Shown here one piece after another: positions 1 to 9,411 of a stretch of 19,601 bases of DNA. The stretch lies in contig JAAMPI010001111.1 of the NCBI GenBank assembly GCA_013054445.1, positions 1-19,601 of the forward strand, read 5' to 3'. This DNA is from Cudoniella acicularis (taxonomy: Eukaryota; Ascomycota; Leotiomycetes; Helotiales; Helotiaceae). Under the pieces are notes generated by a model. That model made no database searches. It saw only the letters and a list, made by a program, of their open reading frames with translations, and was not told the DNA's origin. The position numbers were made by a program, and so were the translations under genes. How positions within the stretch are numbered: the first letter of the stretch is position 1; each line of letters starts with the position of its first letter.

Positions 1-301
1 ACACACATCACACGGTATCCAATCAACACTCGAGTTCCTTAAAAAGACCCGATTCGCTACAAGGAAGTGGCATATAGAGAGGGGAGAGGGTAGTGAGAGC
101 AGGGAAGAGGAGAGAGATAAAGGGGACGTCTAATCAGTCTTTATATTATTTCCTTTTGTTATTATTAGGGCCAGACCCTCACTGTCACCTGGAATACTTG
201 GATTACTACCTTTTATAAATACTCTTGACTCGCTAGGGCTTGAAACCCAGCCGTCCTACTATAGTCTCTGACTTATAAAGGACGTAAAAAGGATAAATCA
301 A
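1..301. other. Left flank outside the RIP block, no gene seen
   Basis: Roughly the first 260 bases keep frequent CA and TG dinucleotides, for example the CA-rich start at 1-15, unlike everything to the right. A purine-rich GA tract lies at about 76-127. I see no convincing coding frame. The next gene, on the minus strand, ends at 302, so this stretch is probably its downstream region. The change in dinucleotide content near 260-300 is taken as the left edge of the RIP-mutated block. Confidence 0.5.
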
Positions 302-540
302 TCAATCATTTATCCCCGGCGTTAGGAAGTACTTCTATAGCTCAATTATGTTAATATCGTCTCGGAATTCGAAGTTTAGGTCCTCGGGGTCGGTATATAG
401 AAGCTCTATATAACAGAGAGACCCTAAGACGTCGTCCTTCGTCCTCTATCGACTAGTAATAATCCGCTCTCTAGTCGGGAAGGGATATATTATCTAGGGA
501 AACTTTATATTCCTAAACTTCCTCGCTACCGTATTATCAA

Positions 541-670
541 CCACCGCCTTATTAACAGCCGCCTTGTTAGCCGCCGCCTTATTAACAGCCGCCTTATCAG
601 CCGCCGCCTTATCAGCTACCGCCTTATNAACCGGCGGCTTNTTAGCTACCGCCTTATNAGCTACCGCTTT
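541..670. repeat. 15-bp imperfect tandem repeat encoding KAAAD-like pentapeptides
   Basis: About eight to nine 15-bp units of the type GCCGCCTTATTAACA. On the minus strand each unit codes for five residues, K-A-A/V-A/V-D/N. The repeat keeps the reading frame of the surrounding minus-strand relic, so it is an in-frame protein repeat, probably a Lys/Ala helix. Several units carry an N. Confidence 0.85.
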
Positions 671-1546
671 GTCTGCCTTCTTCTTGGCTCTCTTCTCTNC
701 CTTNCTTNTNGTTAATNCTTCGTCTGCCTCTTTTTTGGCTACTTAAGCCTATNCTATAACTTCTTCGCTTANGGGGGTTATAAGCCAATTCTAGGGATAG
801 TNGTGTTTNGTGTTTATCTCTCGTAGANNAGTATTTATCTTATCAATTTTCTTTACCGACTCCTAGTTAGTAGGCTCGCCTTTACCTCTCTTTAAGAGAC
901 GGTCTATATAGGGCTTAGCTATCTCGAAGTTTNATATAAAAAATAGAATATTAATAATCTATCCGTCCGATAGGTTTTCCTNTTTCTCGTTTTATTANTT
1001 AATCTTNTCGTTTAAAGCCTTTAATATACNTAGGGNAGTCAGGTCGGTANAATCGATTATAAGCTTCGCNAAATACGNTATAGCTTCTTAATATACGTTC
1101 TAAATAATTTTAGACGGCTTTAGTATCGCGTCGGTTTCTATTATACTATCTATTTTATCTTCGGGCAGGATANGAACGACGTCTCCGTTANTATNAGTCT
1201 CGTAATCGCTTAATTCGCTATTAGATTTATTATCGCNNTGATTTTCTNTTTCTGTCGAACCCTAGCCGTTTACTAAAGTCTCTACTACTACTACTACTAC
1301 CGCCTGTCTGGCTTTCTCGGCATCGATCNTANCGTCCTTAACCGCTAGGGTTNCCTATAGAGTNACTAAACNATTCTTTANTTCCGTTCCTCCTTACTTG
1401 TTANCGTCTACCCNTAGATTATTNTTNATTTCTGTCCCTANCGCGGCNATTTTTNAAATTAGAATNAGGTTNCGNTTAANAGCTATAGCTTCGCTAAAGA
1501 TCTGATCAATACTAGAAGATTANTCGCTATATAANAGAGCTTTTTA

Positions 1547-1614
1547 GATTTAGGTTATAACTTGATTTAGGTTATNACTTGATTTAGGTTATNACTTGAT
1601 TTAGGTTATGACTT
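1547..1614. repeat. 17-bp tandem repeat, four copies, inside coding relic
   Basis: Four copies of GATTTAGGTTATNACTT at 1547-1563, 1564-1580, 1581-1597 and 1598-1614. Seventeen is not a multiple of three, so successive copies are read in three different frames. The first and last copies are 51 bp apart and share a frame (both read VIT-stop-I on the minus strand). Gain or loss of three copies would keep the gene in frame; one or two would shift it. Confidence 0.9.
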
Positions 1615-2560
1615 GATTCTAGGTCTACCTANTCGTTAGAGAAAGATTGTTTTTTATATAGTTTATCCGGGAACTATTTAAGNCACTATTTATCTTAAGA
1701 GCCGACTCCGGTCCNNNTACTTTATAGAGCTATAATAGGTCNCGCCGAATATTAAAGGTATATAAATTTTTTAGGGCGCTATTTCCGGTCCCCTTTTATT
1801 TAGCGNAGACCTAAGCGGTNTTAAAAATACGTATACTAGTCAACCGGGTCATATTTCNGACGCCTCTATCCGCCCTAATAATAGAACATTTTGCTTTTAG
1901 CTTAAGATATNACTTACTCTCCTCCTNNAGCTAGAAGTANAGAGCTTTNTAAGTTNCGTTCTTNGACTATAGCTATATATATCTCTACTCTCTCTACGNN
2001 AGTTTTCTTACTTGGCCTAGGCCTNGCTTATAATAAAACAGGCCTAGGAATNCGTTTCTAGAACACTACTATAGCCTAACTGGCTACTACCTNCTTAGGC
2101 CTCTCTATAATAACAAATAGCCCTTTTATTAAAGAAACGGCGACTATCTAAATCTAAGTTANTAACTTGTCCGGGTCTNGTATTATTAAGCTTAATAATG
2201 TTTCTATANTATCTAAAGCATCTAAATTAAGCGACCTNCTCTACCTAACTTCTTTTACTAATNAATCTTATCAAACTAAAGCTCNTTCTTCGTAGACGAC
2301 CTTCTNTCCGCCTAATATAACTACGGCTTTTCCTTACCGGGGTACTTCGGCTCGNTATTTTAACGNAACTATAAATNACCTAACGGCTTAACTATCCGTA
2401 GGGCCTATACTACTCACTTCGCCGATTTTNACGGGCTCGGGCTCTCTTATAAGTNNCNGGCTCNTAAAATTTCCTACTACTCTACTCGCTCTTATTCTCT
2501 AAATTANTATTATATCATTTCTTTAGGGCTANTACTAAAGTTTACGTTTTTTTAATTTTG

Positions 2561-3150
2561 TCNTTAAATAAGCTATTATTNACTAGCTACGCNAGGTAAA
2601 TNTTAGATAGGTTATAAAATTNATATAGGTCGNTATGTTTCCCCTNTTTAATAAAGCNAANTATTAGATTTATATATAAAAGATAATATTCTATNTTAAA
2701 NAATAGNCTCTTTTATCTNTAACTTTAATATATANTAGCGTAAGTTAGGTTTATATTATATTAGTCATATAGTCTTTAGTCTCGTAAAATATAAGGTATC
2801 TATTTAGATTTCCTATTAATAATAGTTTATAANAAATACGTTAACGAAATCTATTTTAGTTAAAGACCNTTCTCGCCTAAATTACTAGAGAAATCACCCT
2901 CCGCTTCTATATTCCCCCNTAATTCAATTTNTATTANGGGTTCCTCTAGTCTAGACAAATATATAGCGGTTACTGTTTTAATAGTAGTAGTACTAAANTA
3001 TTTAGATCGATATNTTATAAATAAAGGAAGACCTTTTTCCCTTTTCCTAGCCTCNTTCCTACGCTAACCCCTCGTTCCCCTTATTAATATNAGAGTAAAC
3101 CTAGTNGTCTTTTTACGNTAAAGTTCNCCNTTACCCTTTTTCGATATAAA
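2561..3150. other. Undetermined stretch between two relics
   Basis: TA-rich and N-containing. The minus strand gives protein-like text at about 2560-2720 that probably belongs to the gene ending at 302. From about 2900 to 3150 I see no convincing frame. If the minus gene starts near 2900 and the plus gene near 3150, this would be a shared divergent promoter, but that is inference. Confidence 0.3.
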
Positions 3151-3832
3151 GGTAAATCCGAAAATCATATCGATTAAAATTTATCTTANAGATCTTAAGA
3201 GATTAAGACGAGGGATTTGATTCGGACCTAGAAATCTTNACGAAAGAAATTAAAATCGTCTTTATATACCCGAANGGACGNCCTAGGCTAGACTANGGGT
3301 TAATAATTAATAGGAAACTATATTTAGACGGAGCCTAAATCGGCTCTAGGGATCCGGTTTAGGATAAGAATGANAGCGAGTTTANGTGCTTAAGATCTTT
3401 ANTTATATAATATATAGACGCCCTCCGATTATACTTNCTTTATTAAAAATATATATTATAGATACCANCTCTAGGCACGAAGCCCCNNTAACTCCTAACT
3501 CGTAATTTGCTTCGNAAGACCTANTAGACTTTTCTATTAACGACCTACTTAANAGAGTCGAGGAATTTTAAAAGCGATAGTAGCTAGAGACGCTAGAGAG
3601 AATTATTATAGAAAATTCGTAGCTAGAATTCTATATCGTAAGACATTAGTAAGATTCTACTCGTATAATAAATCTNCTATAAGAGATATATACTANTATA
3701 ATAGCGATATAGGAGGCACTCGAGAAATGTCGTCTTAAAGAAATAAAGGCGAATAAAGCCTAGCTTATATTCTAGGGAGTACGTTAGTATCCTAATACGA
3801 CTCCTAGAAGTCATCTAGCGGGCTAGATTTGA
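3150..3832 (+). pseudogene. RIP-degraded coiled-coil protein, unknown
   Basis: The plus strand reads as protein from about 3190 to a TGA at 3830-3832. The first block (to about 3486) contains DLEIXTKEIKIVFIYP and RKLYLDGA. The second (from about 3490) contains INDLLXRVEEF, LETLERIIIENS and ALEKCRLKEIKANKA, a likely coiled coil. The two blocks differ in frame, and the change coincides with a double N at 3487-3488, so the break may be an assembly effect. Internal stops are TAG/TAA, mostly where Gln or Trp would fit. The start is not clear. It could be a gag-type or host protein, and no family is recognised. Confidence 0.55.
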
Positions 3833-3904
3833 TTTAAACTAGGTATATACTTTGATTTAAAGAATAAAATTTGTTAATTACCCTAGCCATAGCCTAATAT
3901 AAAT

Positions 3905-4220
3905 AGTACTAGCTTACTAAATTTAATGATTATCTCTTATAAACATAGCCGCCTAGATCCGAAGCACTTGAATATAGCCTATTTTGATGTTACTAACTCA
4001 ACGGCCTTTTTTAAATCCGCCACTAGACTGTCTATAATATCCTTAGATTCCTTTGTCTATACTACTAGGTTTTTTATATATGTCTCTATATCCGTAAAAA
4101 AACTATTTTTAGGGTTAATATTATCCTAAATAGAGGGGGTAGGCATTACCTTATCTTCTCTTATAACCTAGTAGTATCCTGTCAGCGATAGATCTATAGA
4201 TCTTTATATAAGGAGGGCAC
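3905..4220 (-). pseudogene. RIP-degraded helical segment, possible last exon of the 4221-5230 gene
   Basis: The minus strand reads from about 4220 down to about 3905. Key parts are an ATG at 4146-4144 followed by PTPSI, then SFFTDIETYIKNL, TKESKDIIDSLVADLKKAVELV and a basic end (FGSRRLCL). Internal stops are TAG/TAA only. The text looks like amphipathic helices. It lies just downstream of the TGA of the neighbouring minus-strand relic. A donor-like GTGAGT at 4224-4219 and acceptors at 4179 and 4168 exist, but the intron lengths do not give the right phase. It is therefore either a separate small gene or an exon cut off by a frameshift. Confidence 0.45.
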
Positions 4221-5230
4221 TCACTCGTTCCGAAGGTCCTAAATCACTACTTCAAGCCCGCCAATTCTATCCTCGAGTAAAGTAAATCTATCTTTAAAAC
4301 TTAGACCGACTTGTCTTAAGCCTTAATCGTTAGTTATGTGCTTAGCTAGAGCGCTTTATAACTAAGCACCTGTCTATACCTATAGCGGCTCTCCTAGATC
4401 CGTTATAGTATAGTTAAGTTCACTGCCTTATACTAGCCATATATAGCCTTCTAAAGCGTTTTCTATTAAAGCTAAATCATAACTAGGATAAGGGAACATT
4501 TGAGAAATTTAGTGATTAAGAATATATAAGAAAACATTCTAAGCTTCCCGGTCTAGGAAGCTTCTAAGAAGGAGAGGATTTAGTTCCGAGTTCTAAACTA
4601 CGGTTTGATTTGGGTACTGTTAAGCGTTTCGATAGTCTATCTTAAGAATTTTAGAGTATGACGGATGACCTATAATTTAATACTTCTAGTCCTTTTAAGT
4701 ATAAGTCTTCCTTTATTATAAATAGAAGTGATAGAGTATAGTAGCTTAGATTAATCTTACTATGTTTAGTAGAATATTAGATAGTAGAAGCTAATTAGAT
4801 GTTTTAATAGGAACTAGCTTAAACTAGCTTATAACTATTTATAGAAAATAGGTACTAATTTCTCTATAGACTAGCTCGAACTCGATATAGAAGTCTCGTT
4901 CTCCCCCGGTGATTGCGGGTAATCCGCTTGTGCTAATCCTTCCGTCAGGTTTAAACATATAAGTCGTTTAGTAGTCCGTCTTATACTAATTTCCTATTCT
5001 AAATCCTATATCTTTCCCCGGCTTTCGCTCTCGAGCTAGCTCGCTATTTCTTTTATAGCTTGGGATAAGGCATCCTAGCTCCTAGATATCTTATTATCAG
5101 CCTCTACTACTAGCGGTTAAAGACGATATTATAAGTTTTGGTATATAACAAGCTTTCGTAGAGATTACTCGTTTTAGTATAGCTTTTTTATAATCAGAAA
5201 CTAAAGATAAAGCACCTCTACGTTAGACAT
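4221..5230 (-). pseudogene. RIP-degraded two-exon gene, unknown coiled-coil protein
   Basis: Starts at ATG 5230-5228 (MSNVEVLYL) and ends at TGA 4223-4221. A proposed 53-bp intron at 4483-4535 (GT..AG on the minus strand) joins exons of 695 and 262 bases, 957 in all, exactly 319 codons including the stop. The first exon has helix-forming segments (DALSQAIKEIAS, LESESRGKI, SIRRTTKRLICLNLTEGLAQADYPQSP) and an acidic-to-Ser linker (SPGENETSISSSS). The second reads YDLALIENALEGYIWL and ends LEDRIGGLEVVI, DLRNE. All internal stops are TAA/TAG. If the intron is wrong, the second part could be its own small ORF from ATG 4499. No family is recognised. It is divergent from the coiled-coil gene at 5894. 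Confidence 0.55.
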
Positions 5231-5893
5231 TATTAAACTTGAAGACAGTATCAAAGATAATAGTATAGTGGCTTATACCTTAGTATTAATATATAAGATA
5301 TATCCTACTTTTAAAGAAATATCGTAAAGGATAGGGGCCCGATTCTCTCCTAGGGAGCTAAAAACGGTCACTTCTGATACCAGGGGTTAGTAGACTTGTT
5401 GGCCTAAGGCGTTTAGAAGCGGTATCTAAAAACAGTCTTAGAAAGAAGCTAGGGTATTTCTAGAATATTTTATTTATTTTTATATTTAGGACGCTGATTA
5501 TAGTATTTTAAGGTCCTAGTCAGGACACCTAGTAGCGGATTACTACGATCAGCGCTAGGCTATAGAGTCGTCTATATTCGTCCTACGCCTAACCGAAGAC
5601 ACTAATCTAAGAAAATAGCCTTTATAAGTTAAAATGTCTAAACGCGGCTTAAGGATATTTTAAGAATATTTCCGACTCGCTAATTTATTAGACAATTCTA
5701 TTTAATCGCGTATCCCCTCTAAAGACGAAAGCTAAACACCTACGAAGTAACAATATAGGTAGAGAATATAAAAACCGATTAATATCTCTAAAAATAATCA
5801 CTAAATCATAATATAGTATCTCTTTATGTTTAATATACGAGACTAGGGGCAGAGAAGACTTATAAAAAGACTGTCTAGGTAAGTATAGTATAT
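5231..5893. promoter_or_regulatory. Intergenic region between divergent relics
   Basis: This stretch separates the start of the minus-strand gene (5230) from that of the plus-strand gene (5894), so it probably held their promoters. Two plus-strand frames between 5634 and 5893 look partly coding (one starts MSKRGLRIF at 5634), and a GTAAGT donor-like site sits at 5879. Neither joins the downstream frame with correct phase, so I do not call an upstream exon. No clear TATA box stands out from the TA-rich background. Confidence 0.35.
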
Positions 5894-6823
5894 ATGATCC
5901 TCCGAAAGCGCTCCTAATACTCTTAGGCCAACCGCCCCGAACGTATTAATACTAGCGGTCGAACATTATCATCTAATTCTCGTAATAGCGCTAGGGTATA
6001 ACACTAGCTACTTAGTAACTAAGAGCTTAACGCTATAAATAAGAACCTCCTTATAGTAGGCGACTCTATCGAAGTGTCTCGCTAAAAATTGTTCGAGACA
6101 CGGTTTGTTGCCTCTTCTATTCTATAAGACCTTAAACAGGAACGGTAAGTTCGATAGAGGTGCTCTAACGCTTATAAAGAACTATACGTCTAGTATAGAA
6201 GGAATGTTACGGAGATATACGAAATGACGACTAAATGCGTTTCGCTATATAAAGAGCTTAAGGAATCCTAGAAGACGCTTTCTTATTACGAGTCGTCCTT
6301 CGAAGAATTTAAGCGTCGCGCTACTAAGAATAAAGATAGAATCGGGGACCTTAAGAAGGGAAGAGTAGAGACTATAAAACAGATCGAGGTAATAATTGAT
6401 AGGGATAATTCGGCTAGGAAGAGGATCGATAAGCTAGAGAAAGAAAAGGGCGATTTGATATAGGGATATCGGGTAGTAATTAGTATAAGAATAGCTCGTA
6501 AGTGTCTTGCTAAGTAAAGGATCGATAAGCTATAGGAGGGAGTAGACGTATTGATACGGGAACATCAGGTAGTAATAAACATTACGATCGACCGTATAAA
6601 TTCTGTCGAGTAGAAGGTCGAGGAATTTAGGAAGATTATTAGTATATCTGAGTATCAGGAGGTGGCTTCGACCTGCCTGACTCCTTCTCCTGAACAGTCT
6701 CTAGGAGCTCTAAAACGACCGAGTTCGGAAACCAAATAGTAGGGCGGGCGCCCTTCTAAGTATAGGAAGTATAAGGACGTAATAACGATAGGGGAGGAAG
6801 GTACGATAGTAGTACGAACTTGA
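5894..6823 (+). pseudogene. RIP-degraded long coiled-coil protein, 309 codons in one frame
   Basis: From ATG 5894 (MILRKRS) to TGA 6821-6823 the frame is unbroken by indels. The in-frame stops are all TAA or TAG, most where Gln would suit. The N-terminal part is Ser/Arg/Asn-rich (about residues 1-45). The middle is a long, strongly charged coiled coil (YKELKES, EEFKRRATKNKDRIGDLKK, KRIDKLEKEKGDLI), with a second copy of the RIDKL motif about 40 residues later. The C-terminus has a proline/serine stretch (CLTPSPEQSLGALKRPSSE) and a basic patch (GGRPSKYRKYK) that could be a nuclear localisation signal. Retained CAG/CAA codons show that mutation was not complete. No known domain is recognised; a structural or DNA-associated protein is possible. 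It is divergent from 4221-5230. Confidence 0.65.
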
Positions 6824-7186
6824 ATTGGCAGAATAATAGTTTAGGATAACTCGATAGGGTTTAATATATTTACGCTTAATAGAAAATTTATTTATACTTT
6901 ATATTAAAACAATTTATATTATAAACGTGAATCACTCTAGGTGACGGAATATTTCGGAACGGTAGACTGACCGCTAAAGTCTTATAGCTCTATAAAGCAG
7001 TCAAGCACCCTATACCGATGACTAATTAGTACGGTTAGTTGGTAGGACTTTAACAGGCCGCTATAAAGTAGAGATATTCGGATATCAGATCGGCTCGGTA
7101 AGCGTTAGGTCGTTAAATTAAGCTTATATTTTGCTAACGCCAGACGACGAACTAGTAGGGCTTATTTTCCACCCTTCTAATCCCTG
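6824..7186. other. Intergenic, nothing identified
   Basis: TA-rich RIP-type sequence downstream of the coiled-coil relic. No frame is convincing and no RNA gene was seen. The short open frames near 7131-7420 in several frames come from the 12-bp repeat and are not genes. Confidence 0.4.
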
Positions 7187-7353
7187 TCTCTATACCCTTG
7201 TTCTATACCTTGTTCTCTACCTTGTTCTACACCCCTATTCTATACCCTTATACTATACCTTGTTCTATACCTGGTTCTATACCTGGTTCTATACCTGGTT
7301 CTACACCTGGTTCTACACCTGGTTCTATACCCAGTTCTATACCTAAGTTCTAT
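7187..7353. repeat. 12-bp minisatellite (TTCTATACCTGG unit), about 13-14 copies
   Basis: Tandem units of 12 bp. The most regular copies are at about 7262-7333 and more diverged ones to the left (CCTTG, CTCTACCTTG). Twelve is a multiple of three, so every frame stays open: it reads WFYT, GSIP or, on the other strand, RYRT. Units differ mainly as TATACC versus TACACC, that is TpA against CpA, the change RIP makes. Some copies keep CA and TGG, so the array was mutated only in part. Confidence 0.9.
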
Positions 7354-7741
7354 ACTAATAGTTTTTCTAAACAGACTACCCGAGAGCTTATTAAGCAAGA
7401 CTTCCGTAGATAAGGTATCCACCTTAGATACTATAGTACTCCTTTACCGCGAAGGGCTACCTGAAATTGCGATCGTCGGCTTTTGTCGCACGTTAAACTA
7501 TTCTAATGTCTTATATTTGCTTTAAGCTTCTATAGAGATTTTCGTACTAGACTTGACGTAAACAGTACTATTATCGAGCTAACAATTTAGCTAACGGACG
7601 ACGTGGCCGGCAAGGTATATTACGGTAAGACCAACGTATTATATCGCTTTCTCAAGCGCGTATAAAAAGGAACTTTATATACCACGTTAAATATATCAAT
7701 CTATAAATATACTTAACAAGATAGATAAGCCAGCTCTAAAT
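7354..7741. promoter_or_regulatory. Upstream region of the MFS relic
   Basis: A 390-base gap before the transporter start. It holds a TATA-box-like TATAAAAAGG at 7661-7670, about 80 bases before the ATG at 7742, and no convincing coding frame. CpA/TpG content is somewhat less reduced in places here than inside the genes. Confidence 0.4.
7661..7670 (+). promoter_or_regulatory. Possible TATA box of the MFS relic
   Basis: TATAAAAAGG lies about 80 bp upstream of the inferred ATG at 7742, a normal spacing for a fungal TATA promoter. In TA-rich, RIP-mutated DNA such matches also arise by chance. Confidence 0.35.
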
Positions 7742-8603
7742 ATGGTTTCCTTGCTAGCATATTCTATATTCTAACAACCTTCTATAACCTACCGCTACTT
7801 AACGTTCGATACTTATATACCTTTAATACCCGGCCTAGAGACAAAGCCGCCTCTTAATCTAGTACCTTACACTAGTCTATTTAAATGGTCTAAAATCCGT
7901 AAAGGCTTTATATTATAGCTCTCGTATATTACGTATACTATTACTTCTTACGCGGTCGGCTCTTACTCGCCCTCGACCCGAGCTATAGCTAAAGAATAGC
8001 ACGTTTCAGAAGCTAGGATACTTCTCGGTATAACAACTTTTTATATCGGGTTTATAATTACACCTATAATCTTTACGCCTTTCAGCGAGATCAATAGACG
8101 ATATCCGGTCCTTCTAGGCGCTAGAGTCGTGTTTATAAGCTCTTAAATCTACTACGCAATAACTAGGAGCTATTTTAGAATACTATTTTAGAGATTCTAG
8201 ACCGGCGTCGGCAGCTCGATATTCTCGATAGTAGTCGGAGGTGTTATTAGCGACCTATATCAAGAAGACAATCGGAGTGCTCCGATAATATTATTTGCCG
8301 GGGCTTTAACATTTGGCATAGGACTCGGCCCTTTAGTCTCTAGGCTTTTTATAAACTAGAGGTAGGCCTTTTAGATATAAGTTATAATATACGGGCTATT
8401 AGTTGCCGTCTTTAGGGTGTTTTTCAGAGAGACGAGGGGCAGTGTTCTCCTTAGTCAGAAGGCTTAATTCCTAAATCGCTATTATAAAGACTACGAGCAG
8501 GCTAGGTGTTTTATAAGGGTTCGAATAAGATAGAAAGTTTAGACTAATAAGGATCGTCAATCTATAGTAAAGATACTCCGTATCTCCGTCTACCGCCCGT
8601 TTC

Positions 8604-8649
8604 GTAAGTCATATATATTCTGTCATATTATCTCTAATATTTTAACTAG
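8604..8649 (+). other. Intron 1 of the MFS relic (46 bp)
   Basis: GTAAGT donor, TTTAAC branch-like site and TAG acceptor. It splits an Arg/His codon after VYRPF, and joining restores LLFTKPTIILFSL, the normal continuation in this family. Confidence 0.85.
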
Positions 8650-9117
8650 GTCTTCTCTTTACTAAGCCAACTATTATCCTCTTCTCCCTCTAGGTTTCCT
8701 TTGCCTAGTCTATTCTCTACCTGGCCTTTAGCTTAATTCGTCTTATATTCACCGCTTCCTATCACTTCACACACTAGCAGTCTAGCGCCGTTTTCTCGGC
8801 GATATATATTAGATCTATTATCTTAACCTTAATATCTATCTTTAGAGGCTTACTATTTAAATAGTCTAGCCAATAGGTAGAACAAAGTAGGATACCTGAA
8901 ACTAGCCTCTATTTTAGCTATATCGAGAGCCTCTTACTGCCTATTAGATTGATCTAGCTAGGGTAGACCTAATTTGAGCAAATCCCTTAGATCATTCCTA
9001 CTATAGCTATAGGATATATGACAATAGGCATTTATAGTATTTACCTAGTAACTATTAGTTATCTGACCGACATATATTATCAGTATACAAGCTCCGCCCT
9101 TACTACTCAATCATTCT

Positions 9118-9171
9118 ATAAGCCCTACTATAAACTTTAGCAATTATCATAGTTTCTAATCATATATCTAG
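9118..9171 (+). other. Intron 2 of the MFS relic with destroyed donor (54 bp)
   Basis: The intron begins ATAAGC where GTAAGC is expected; the preceding T makes this a TpG-to-TpA change, as RIP produces. Branch-like TTTCTAATC and acceptor CTAG are intact. Removing it joins TTQSF to a Cys codon and RAILGDTF, as in the family (QSFCRN.LG). Confidence 0.75.
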
Positions 9172-9266
9172 GTCGGGCAATACTAGGTGATACTTTTACT
9201 CTAATTACTACTATTATGTTTCAAAATCTTATCTTCGCTAGAGTATTAAGTCTTCTAAGTGGCTTG

Positions 9267-9314
9267 ATATATAAACCCTTTATTATATCAGAACTCTAAC
9301 TAACATTTTAAAAG
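9267..9314 (+). other. Probable intron 3 of the MFS relic (48 bp)
   Basis: CTAAC branch site and AAAAG acceptor are clear. The donor reads ATATAT, so its G is lost. Length is a multiple of three. Removal joins LSLLSGL to SLLLVTVPWLLILY. Confidence 0.6.
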
Positions 9315-9411
9315 AGTCTTCTCCTAGTAACCGTCCCCTGGCTTTTGATCTTATATAGTCCCCGAATTCGTAGTCGGTCAAAGTTTATAAAGGCAAATTT
9401 TATTACTTGAT

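Larger units (their letters stand above)
302..2560 (-). pseudogene. RIP-degraded gene, unknown protein with Lys/Ala repeat C-terminus
   Basis: Read on the minus strand, one frame ends at TGA (304-302) and stays in register up to at least 1618, about 437 codons, broken only by TAA/TAG. The C-terminus reads DDINIIEL-stop-KYFLTPGIND. Before it lies a K-A-A-A/V-D/N pentapeptide repeat (541-670), then a hydrophilic Lys/Glu-rich part. Further upstream (1.3-1.5 kb) are a six-valine run (GTA codons) and a possible helical segment. Beyond 1618 the frame is uncertain: an alternative frame gives protein-like text near 2110-2350 (SLNLDALD, VAVSLIKGLFVIIERPK), and more minus-strand coding-like text (DLYXFYNL, IKKT) reaches about 2700-2900. 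The many Ns prevent a full join. I do not recognise the family. It could be a gag-like or host protein, and nothing typical of a transposase or reverse transcriptase was seen. The start is not determined. Confidence 0.55.
628..3696. other. Zone of scattered ambiguous bases
   Basis: Many isolated single Ns occur between 628 and 3696 and none elsewhere in the window. Isolated Ns are not gap fillers. They look like positions where reads disagreed, as when two or more near-identical repeat copies collapse in assembly, or where coverage was poor. They also limit frame calls in this zone. Confidence 0.8.
7742..9410 (+). pseudogene. RIP-degraded MFS drug:H+ antiporter (DHA1-like), four exons
   Basis: Family recognised from conserved text: SYSPSTRAIAKE and HVSEARILLGI near 7960-8020, PFSEINRRYPVLLGAR (8078-8127), TGVGSSIFS..VVGGVISDLYQEDNRSAP (about 8190-8290), FGIGLGPLVS, FFRETRGSVLLSQKA, ETSLYFSYIESLLLPI (8898 on), LVTISYLTDIYYQYTSSALTTQSF, and the C-terminal SPRIRSRSKF ending at TGA 9408-9410. 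Such proteins are 12-helix plasma-membrane exporters of drugs or metabolites. Exons are 7742-8603, 8650-9117, 9172-9266 and 9315-9410, totalling 1521 bases or 506 residues, the usual family length. The ATG at 7742 is in frame but the first 40 residues are unsupported by homology. Decay: many TAA/TAG where Trp or Gln is expected, Gly-to-Arg changes such as INRRYP, and damaged splice donors at introns 2 and 3. It cannot make a transporter. Confidence 0.9.

Noticed and set aside
291..315. Hairpin GGATAAAT / ATTTATCC around the stop at 302
   Set aside because: An 8-bp AT-rich stem in TA-rich DNA is expected by chance, and fungal genes do not use such terminators.
564..746. Ala/Leu/Thr-rich plus-strand ORF
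   Set aside because: It is the antisense reading of the 15-bp repeat in the minus-strand relic.
302..3832. Transposon (gag-like) identity for the left relics
   Set aside because: Coiled coils, Lys/Ala tail and possible repeat copy number are suggestive, but I saw no reverse transcriptase, integrase, transposase motif, LTR or terminal inverted repeat.
3926..4129. 67-codon plus-strand ORF
   Set aside because: It is antisense to the minus-strand helical relic (3905-4220), whose text is more protein-like.
7131..7422. Three overlapping ORFs (WFYT, GSIP, RYRT repeats)
   Set aside because: The 12-bp repeat has no stop in any of these frames; the ORFs are by-products of it.
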